DNA from: Coriobacteriia bacterium
GTDB taxonomy: Bacteria; Actinomycetota; Coriobacteriia; Coriobacteriales; QAMH01
Assembly (NCBI GenBank): GCA_900756605.1
Contig: CAAEKX010000366.1
Coordinates: forward strand, 1 to 8,845
DNA length: 8,845 nucleotides
Direction: 5' to 3'
The translations under genes were made by a program, and so were the position numbers. Under the pieces are notes generated by a model that was given only the letters and a program-made list of their open reading frames with translations, had not been told where the DNA came from and made no database searches. The first letter of the stretch is position 1. Every line of letters begins with the position of its first letter. Positions 6,101 to 8,845 of the stretch are shown here, one piece after another.

Positions 6101-8845
6101 TGCCGGGCACAGTCACGACACCACTCACCATATTGCCGTTGACTTCGGTGAAGCCACCAGTGCTCGGCGCCTGGTAGATGATGGTGAGCGTACGGCCCCA
6201 GCGGGCGATCATGACGGCATTGCCATTGCAGACCCACGGCGTGGAAACCGCGCCATCAGTGCCCAGGAGGCCGTCGGTGGAAACGATACCCATGTTGGTA
6301 CCAGTGGACTCGTTGCCGGACGTCGTGCAGTTCTCGTAGACCTCCCAGCCGATGAAGTAGTAGCCCGTCTTGGCGGTGGTCGTCGGGACACCCGACAGAT
6401 TACCGCCAAAGTCGATGCTCTGGCTCGTCGGGGTACCCAAGGTACCCTGGTTGGTGTTGGAGTTCTTGAAGGTGACGTTGAACTTGTTCTTGGACCAGAC
6501 GCCCTCGATGACGACGGCGTTATTGGGCATGGTGAAGGAGTTGCTAGAGATGGTGACACCACCGGAGACGACCTTCCAACCGGTAAAGGTGTAACCGGTC
6601 ACGGCGGAGGGAGCCGTCAGGTTGACGGTGGCACCGTACTTGACGCTCTGGGTGGCGGGCGTGTAGACGGCGCCAGCCGGAACGTCGCCAGAGTAGCTCA
6701 CCTGCACGTTGTTGACGTTGCGCTTGAAGTACAGCTTGATCACGTTGTCGCCGGGCGTACCGCCGATGGTGATCTTCTTGGCGGTGCCGGTCTTGGCATC
6801 GTCATAGGTGAAGCCCGTGAAGGACTTGCGCACGATGGTGATGGCGTTGCCCGCGGTGCCGGCAGTGGTGCCAGCCTCGACGGTCCAGCCAAAGGGCGCG
6901 GTGTCATTCGTGGTGGCACCCGCGTCGATGGTGTAAGTGGTGTCACTCGTCGTGCTCTGGAAGTAGTACTCGACGGTGAAGGCGATGCCCTTGGGCGACA
7001 CGGTCAGGTAGTAGCTGTTATTGGTGTAGAGACCACTCGTCTTGGGAACGGTCAGTACGCCGCCAGTACCCACGTTGGCAGCCGCAACGGCCGTGCCACT
7101 GTAGCTGCCCAGGGTCCACTTGGAGCCGCTGGCAACGGAATACTCATGATTGGAGTCGATGACGGGGCGGATACCGGCCGAGATGTTCTGGCCTGTCGGC
7201 GTCGTGGCGCTGGCACTGGCGTAGATCGCACCCGTAGCGGCGCCCACGTACAGGACGGTACCGTCAGCCAGGGCGCTGCCACCAAACTGCAGCGTGGAGT
7301 TGGCGTCGCTGTAGAAGCTCAGCTGTACCTTGTTCTCCTCCCACTGCGCGTAGATGGTAAGCGTGGCACCGCTGGCAACGCCAGCAAGGGTAAAGACATC
7401 CTTGACCTTGGCGCCACCGGCGACGTCAGTACCGCTGCCGTTGGCTGCCGTGTTCCACTTCTTGAAGGTGTAACCGGCACGCGTCGGATCGCTTGGAAGC
7501 GTCAGTGCCGTCTCGGGCTGGGCGTTGTTCGTGCTCGTGTTGGGCGAGCCGCCGTTGGCGTTCCAGCTGATGGTGTAGGTGAAGGCGGCCCAGGTACCGG
7601 TCAGCGTGGCGGTACCCTTGAGGGTGCCGTCGGCGGAGCTGCCGGACCAGGAGATCTTGAAGTTAGCCACGGGCGTGTTGCCGCTCGTGACGGTGGCCGC
7701 CGCGCTGCTCGCGTTGGTGTAAGACCACTTGTCAAAGTTGAAGCCCGTACGCTCGTAGATGGTGCCACCAGCCGGCACGTTGAGGTTGGCGCCGTAGTTG
7801 GCGGTCGCCGTGTAGGGGTTGGGCGACACGCCGGACTTGATGGTGGCGTCCGCCGCACCCGGCTGGAAGGTGAAGGTCACCTGGGCAGCCTGCCACAGAG
7901 CGTAGACGGTCTTGGAGGAGGTCAGATTGTTGAAGGTGGCACCGGCCTGGTGCTTCGTGCCCGTGGTGTCATTACGTGCCTCGGTCCAACCGAGGAAGTT
8001 GTAGCCCACGCGCGTGGGGTTGGTCACGGACGGGATGGTGTAGGAACCACCGTTGAGGATGGGGCCCGAGGTGGTCACGCCAGTACCGGCGCTGCCATAG
8101 GAGCCACCATTGGGATCCAGGGTAAAGGTGACGCGGTCCTTCTCGGTCCACTTGGCGTAAAGCTTGATGGTGGTGGTGGACTCGGTGGCCTGGCCCGCGC
8201 CCTTGGCGGCCTTCCACAGGTTATTGAAGGTCATGGCGCCGGTCATCTGCGTACCGGTGCCGCTGCCAGTGGAGTCCTTCTGGAGGAACCAGCCGCCGAA
8301 GGTGTAACCGAGTTTGGTGGGAGCAGCCGGAAGCGTCACATTGGCGGTCCACTTGAGGCTACTCTGCGTGTTGTAGGCCGTACCGTCAGTGGCGCCGGAG
8401 GCCTGGTCGTAGAACACGGCGCTAAAGCCCGTGCGCTCGGTCCACTGTGCATAGAAGGTGGTGGTGGTGGTGATGTTGCCCGTGGTGCCGCCAGCGTTGT
8501 ACGTGGTGCCGGTGTTGGCAATCTTCCAACCGGCAAAGGTGTAGCCCATGACGCTCGGGGTGGTGCTGGGCAGCGTATAGGGCGTGTTGTAGGTGACGGT
8601 AGTATTAGAGGGCAGACCAGTGACGGTGGTCACGGCGCCTGCGGGGGTATTCGCGTTAAAGCTGATGGCGGGATTTGCGGCCCACTGCGCATACAGCGTG
8701 ATGTTCGAGGTGATGTTGCTGATGGTGGCACCAGCGGCATAGGCGGTGCCGGAACCATTGGCAGCCGTATTCCAGCCCGTGAAGACGGAGCCGGTCTTGC
8801 TAAACGGATTGGACGCGACGGTATGGCTGTCACCCTTAGCGACGG
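1..8845 (-). CDS. Giant multi-repeat surface protein, InlB B-type (Listeria/Bacteroides) repeats; internal fragment, both ends missing
   Basis: The minus strand is open in a single frame from 8843 to 3, giving 2,947 codons with no stop; residues below are numbered from base 8843. The product is a tandem array of about 31 modules. Most have a central G-Y-x-F-x-G-W (e.g. GYTFAGW at 100-106, GYTFGGW at 179-185, GYKFVGW at 2373-2379) and a closing strand such as LYAQW, LYAKW or LYAVW. This is the signature of the Listeria/Bacteroides repeat family, whose members are usually secreted or wall-bound adhesin-like proteins with a beta-grasp fold. Four modules look MucBP-like. The protein is rich in Thr, Gly, Ala, Asn and Ser and has only six Cys, which fits an extracellular protein. 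No transmembrane segment, signal peptide, sortase signal or catalytic motif is visible, so role and anchoring are inferred. The frame is certain; a surface location is likely; the ligand is unknown. Confidence 0.96.
102..689 (-). repeat. Two B-type repeats, WQYK subtype then acidic-loop subtype (residues 2719-2914)
   Basis: The first (2719-2810) opens YVVNYVVEVDG and has GYGWQYKDAAGN in place of G-Y-x-F-x-G-W. It closes ITLYAKL, where the near-invariant closing Trp is Leu. The second (2811-2914) opens NYTVIWGDD and has GYKWMGW (W2866), a helix-like acidic insert (LKTLAALLGISDRDD) and a clean IVLYAVW end (W2914). Confidence 0.78.
690..1022 (-). repeat. MucBP-like module with two cysteines (residues 2608-2718)
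   Basis: It opens EFSILVYKLIYDENG and closes VVLKIYYAPK, which fits the MucBP-like plan. The middle is longer than in the other three such modules and carries C2681 (PSCPG) and C2691 (GLCDP), ten residues apart. Unlike the other three it is followed by a WQYK-type module and not by an FTMP-type one. Confidence 0.6.
1023..1553 (-). repeat. MucBP-like + FTMP module pair, copy 3 (residues 2431-2607)
   Basis: The MucBP-like half (2431-2522) opens YTITYMGQNIDG, has GYKFVTGITG and closes LIVYYDRI. The second half (2523-2607) opens PYDITYDLG and has MSLSGW (W2570). It closes FTMPFAPVKVTALW (W2607), followed by AKNM. Order, length (177 residues against 176 and 165) and closing phrase match the other two copies, though the sequences have drifted far apart. 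Confidence 0.7.
1554..1871 (-). repeat. B-type repeat ending YAKF (residues 2325-2430)
   Basis: It opens LKINYAIANPDG and has the textbook centre KPGYKFVGWYLDADCTIPL (W2379, C2385). It closes VTFYAKF (F2430). The Asp-Ala-x-Cys-Thr phrase after the central motif is common in this repeat family, so the cysteine here is probably not a special feature. It directly precedes the third MucBP-like pair. Confidence 0.8.
1872..2171 (-). repeat. Repeat with embedded EF-hand-type loop (residues 2225-2324)
   Basis: It opens QDLIFSIDS, has YSLEGW (W2285) and closes FKMPAHGVIFVPVW (W2324), which is the FTMP-type ending without a preceding MucBP-like half. Between the two lies a 12-residue calcium-loop pattern (see 1941-1976). 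Apart from that insert the module is a normal member of the array. Confidence 0.75.
1941..1976 (-). other. EF-hand/dockerin-type calcium-binding loop (DTNNDGVISAGE)
   Basis: Residues 2290-2301 read DTNNDGVISAGE. Positions 1, 3 and 5 are Asp, Asn and Asp, position 6 is Gly, position 8 is Ile, position 9 is Ser and position 12 is Glu. This meets every usual position of the canonical 12-residue EF-hand loop. Flanking EF helices are not evident, as in dockerin-like or other extracellular single loops. Calcium binding is an inference from the motif. Confidence 0.6.
2172..2780 (-). repeat. Two B-type repeats (residues 2022-2224)
   Basis: The first opens HNVAFRSD, has FVFAGW (W2085), a lone cysteine (C2107) and closes FTAIW (W2115). 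The second opens TFFVSYGPG, has a long Asn/Gly-rich loop, then GYRFVGW (W2180) and a second aromatic patch (KYYWIAP), and closes FVAIW (W2224). The second is longer than usual because of insertions on both sides of the central motif. Confidence 0.75.
2781..3308 (-). repeat. MucBP-like + FTMP module pair, copy 2 (residues 1846-2021)
   Basis: The MucBP-like half (1846-1928) opens YTIEYWLEQLDG, has GFTYTPGVTG and closes LKLYYVRN. The second half (1929-2021) opens AYNVNVSS. In it the central motif is weakened to DGWTFSW, and it closes FTMPDGPVTIVGVW (W2021), almost the same closing sentence as in copy 1. The residues right after it (SRNG) also match the SKNK after copy 1. Confidence 0.72.
3309..3587 (-). 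repeat. B-type repeat ending YEARF (residues 1753-1845)
   Basis: It opens EVTITYTTQTG, has GYKFIGW (W1812) followed by YKDGVLV, and closes GTYEARF (F1845). The GW-YKDG...YEARF arrangement is a common variant of bacterial B-type repeats. It directly precedes a MucBP-like module, as does the YAKF module at 1554-1871. Confidence 0.78.
3588..3866 (-). repeat. Trp-rich WQYK-type repeat (residues 1660-1752)
   Basis: The module opens QFTVKYDLG and closes ITLRAKW (W1752), as in the B-type family. Its centre lacks G-Y-x-F-x-G-W and instead reads GHYPPVWQYKNASGNWID, with Trp at 1708, 1716 and 1725. The WQYK(N/D)A(S/A)GN pattern recurs only in the module at 414-689, so the two form a private subtype within this protein. 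Confidence 0.72.
3867..4190 (-). repeat. Long atypical repeat (residues 1552-1659)
   Basis: This module of about 108 residues opens LFEIEFNTVDF and has GYVYQIVNW (W1629) in place of the central motif. It closes FVVYW (W1659). It contains two nearby copies of a short TPGT phrase (about 1568-1571 and 1588-1591). Its border with the preceding module is uncertain because the usual closing strand is missing there. Confidence 0.6.
4191..5015 (-). repeat. Three B-type repeats with acidic loops (residues 1277-1551)
   Basis: The first has GYDFAGW (W1327), then a helix-like, Ala-rich stretch (SYADAVAAAGITAKDDG) before LYAKW (W1368). The second has GYDFTKW (W1419), a similar insert ending GTTDNTK, and closes LYGIW (W1460). 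The third opens SFTVRFVDD and has FLNGW (W1507). It closes with a changed strand, FILTADL, lacking the aromatic-Ala-x-Trp motif. The inserted helix-like piece before the closing strand marks a subtype that reappears near the left end of the window. Confidence 0.78.
5016..5540 (-). repeat. Two B-type repeats (residues 1102-1276)
   Basis: The first (1102-1193) opens KLVTITYTT, has GHKFIGW (W1154) and closes with TYYAKF, where Phe replaces Trp. The second (1194-1276) opens QYDVTFKIGDHGTW, has GYGFVQW (W1248) followed by an Asp-rich turn (VDGDG), and closes with FTAKW. The first is of a different subtype from its neighbours and resembles the modules ending YEARF (F1845) and YAKF (F2430), both of which directly precede a MucBP-like module. 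Confidence 0.78.
5541..6197 (-). repeat. Two long, diverged repeats (residues 883-1101)
   Basis: The first (883-998) opens RTLTIIYQAP and has GYKFTGW (W954). It closes with the aromatic strand YEFEAVY in place of L-Y-A-x-W. The second (999-1101) opens AQQLHFDNH, has ELLGW (W1055) where the usual G-Y-x-F is lost, and closes with VTLYPVF. Both are longer than the regular modules because of extra loops, and both lack the closing Trp. They are recognisable as family members mainly from the central GW and from their place in the array. Confidence 0.7.
6198..6494 (-). repeat. B-type repeat with a cysteine pair (residues 784-882)
   Basis: The module opens KFNVTFKN and has GYYFIGW (W833). It closes with AVMIARW (W882). 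It holds two of the six cysteines of the whole fragment: C839, just after the central motif, and C872, just before the closing strand. The loop between GYYFIGW and the closing strand is longer than in the regular repeats. A disulfide tying this loop is possible but not shown. Confidence 0.75.
6495..6989 (-). repeat. MucBP-like + FTMP module pair, copy 1 (residues 619-783)
   Basis: The first half (619-709) opens with FTVEYYFQ, has GFTYDDAKTG near 677-686 and closes with IKLYFKRN. This matches the general plan of MucBP-like modules seen in repeat-rich Gram-positive surface proteins. The second half (710-783) has GYTFTGW (W756) and closes with FTMPNNAVVIEGVW instead of L-Y-A-x-W. The same two-module order recurs twice further on in the protein. 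The MucBP assignment is by pattern only and needs a profile search. Confidence 0.7.
6990..7340 (-). other. Unassigned segment between repeat blocks (residues 502-618)
   Basis: This stretch of about 117 residues stays in the same open frame but has neither the G-Y-x-F-x-G-W nor the L-Y-A-x-W motif. It opens like a B-type module (VQLSFYSDAN at 506-515) and then becomes rich in Ala, Gly, Ser and Thr, with a single Trp in SKWTLG around residue 576. It ends in a beta-like stretch (NNSYYLTVSPKG) just before a MucBP-like module. It may be a heavily diverged B-type repeat or a different Ig-like or stalk domain; I do not recognise it. Its coding nature is sure because the frame is uninterrupted and the codon use matches its neighbours. 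Confidence 0.6.
7341..8843 (-). repeat. Six regular B-type repeats (residues 1-501)
   Basis: Residues 1-501 form six successive modules ending at W54, W134, W232, W317, W418 and W501. The central motifs are VFTGW (W24), GYTFAGW (W106), GYTFGGW (W185), GYNFLGW (W286), GFNFDKW (W373) and GYTFKKW (W463). The closing strands are LYAQW, FYAQW, LYAKW, VYALW, LTGTW and IYAQW. The first module is cut by the window edge. Spacing and motif order match the Listeria/Bacteroides repeat family closely, and this is the most canonical part of the protein. The fifth module is the odd one: it has an extra strand-like stretch before a closing TGTW instead of YAxW. The modules resemble each other as protein but are clearly different sequences, not fresh copies. 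Confidence 0.9.
8457..8471 (+). repeat. (GGT)5 microsatellite inside the gene
   Basis: Five perfect GGT units on the plus strand encode five consecutive Thr (residues 125-129) just before the closing FYAQW strand of the second module. A shorter GGT x3 tract lies at 8169-8177 at the equivalent place in the third module. Any slippage would be in frame. Confidence 0.8.

Noticed and set aside
491..8833. Many minus-strand frames of 60-130 codons in the other two registers
   Set aside because: All overlap the long frame, have Pro/Arg/Thr/Ser-rich shadow translations and show no shared motifs or separate start signals.
1..8845. Promoters, terminators, tRNA/rRNA, CRISPR arrays, insertion sequences
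   Set aside because: The whole window is accounted for by one uninterrupted coding frame. I saw no spaced direct repeats of CRISPR type, no hairpin plus T-run, and no transposase-like motif.

Overview
The whole window lies inside one very large gene on the minus strand. Reading the reverse complement from base 8843 down to base 3 gives 2,947 sense codons in a row with no stop, no start region and no visible frameshift, so both ends of the gene are outside the window. The encoded protein is a chain of about 31 beta-rich modules, most of 75-110 residues. Most carry the hallmark of the Listeria/Bacteroides (InlB B-type, 'Flg_new') repeat: a central G-Y-x-F-x-G-W followed, some 25-60 residues later, by a closing strand of the L-Y-A-x-W kind. 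Proteins of this family are large secreted or wall-attached surface proteins. The signal peptide, any functional head domain and the anchor would have to lie outside the window.

The base composition is GC-rich (about 60% by eye) with strongly G/C-ending codons. Together with the mixture of B-type repeats and MucBP-like 'YTxEYYxQ ... LKLYYxRN' modules, this suggests a Gram-positive, probably actinobacterial, gut or mucosal commensal. Coriobacteriia is my first guess and Bifidobacterium an alternative. This is an inference from composition and module type, with no marker gene to confirm it.

Layout in the direction of translation (right to left). Six fairly regular B-type repeats occupy 7341-8843. 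A roughly 117-residue segment I cannot assign follows (6990-7340). Next is a MucBP-like module paired with a module ending in FTMP...VW (6495-6989), then a long run of diverged B-type modules (3309-6494). The same pair then appears a second time (2781-3308). Four more modules follow, one with a perfect EF-hand-type calcium loop (1554-2780). The pair appears a third time (1023-1553). The window ends with a Cys-containing MucBP-like module and two and a half B-type modules (1-1022).

There is no second gene, RNA gene, promoter, terminator, mobile element or CRISPR array that I can support. The two long plus-strand open frames (24-1823 and 1896-6086) are antisense shadows that share the codon register of the real gene. 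The points of most interest are the three-fold pair of modules, the embedded calcium loop, the unassigned segment, and the near-absence of TTA, CTA and TCA codons that keeps the opposite strand open.
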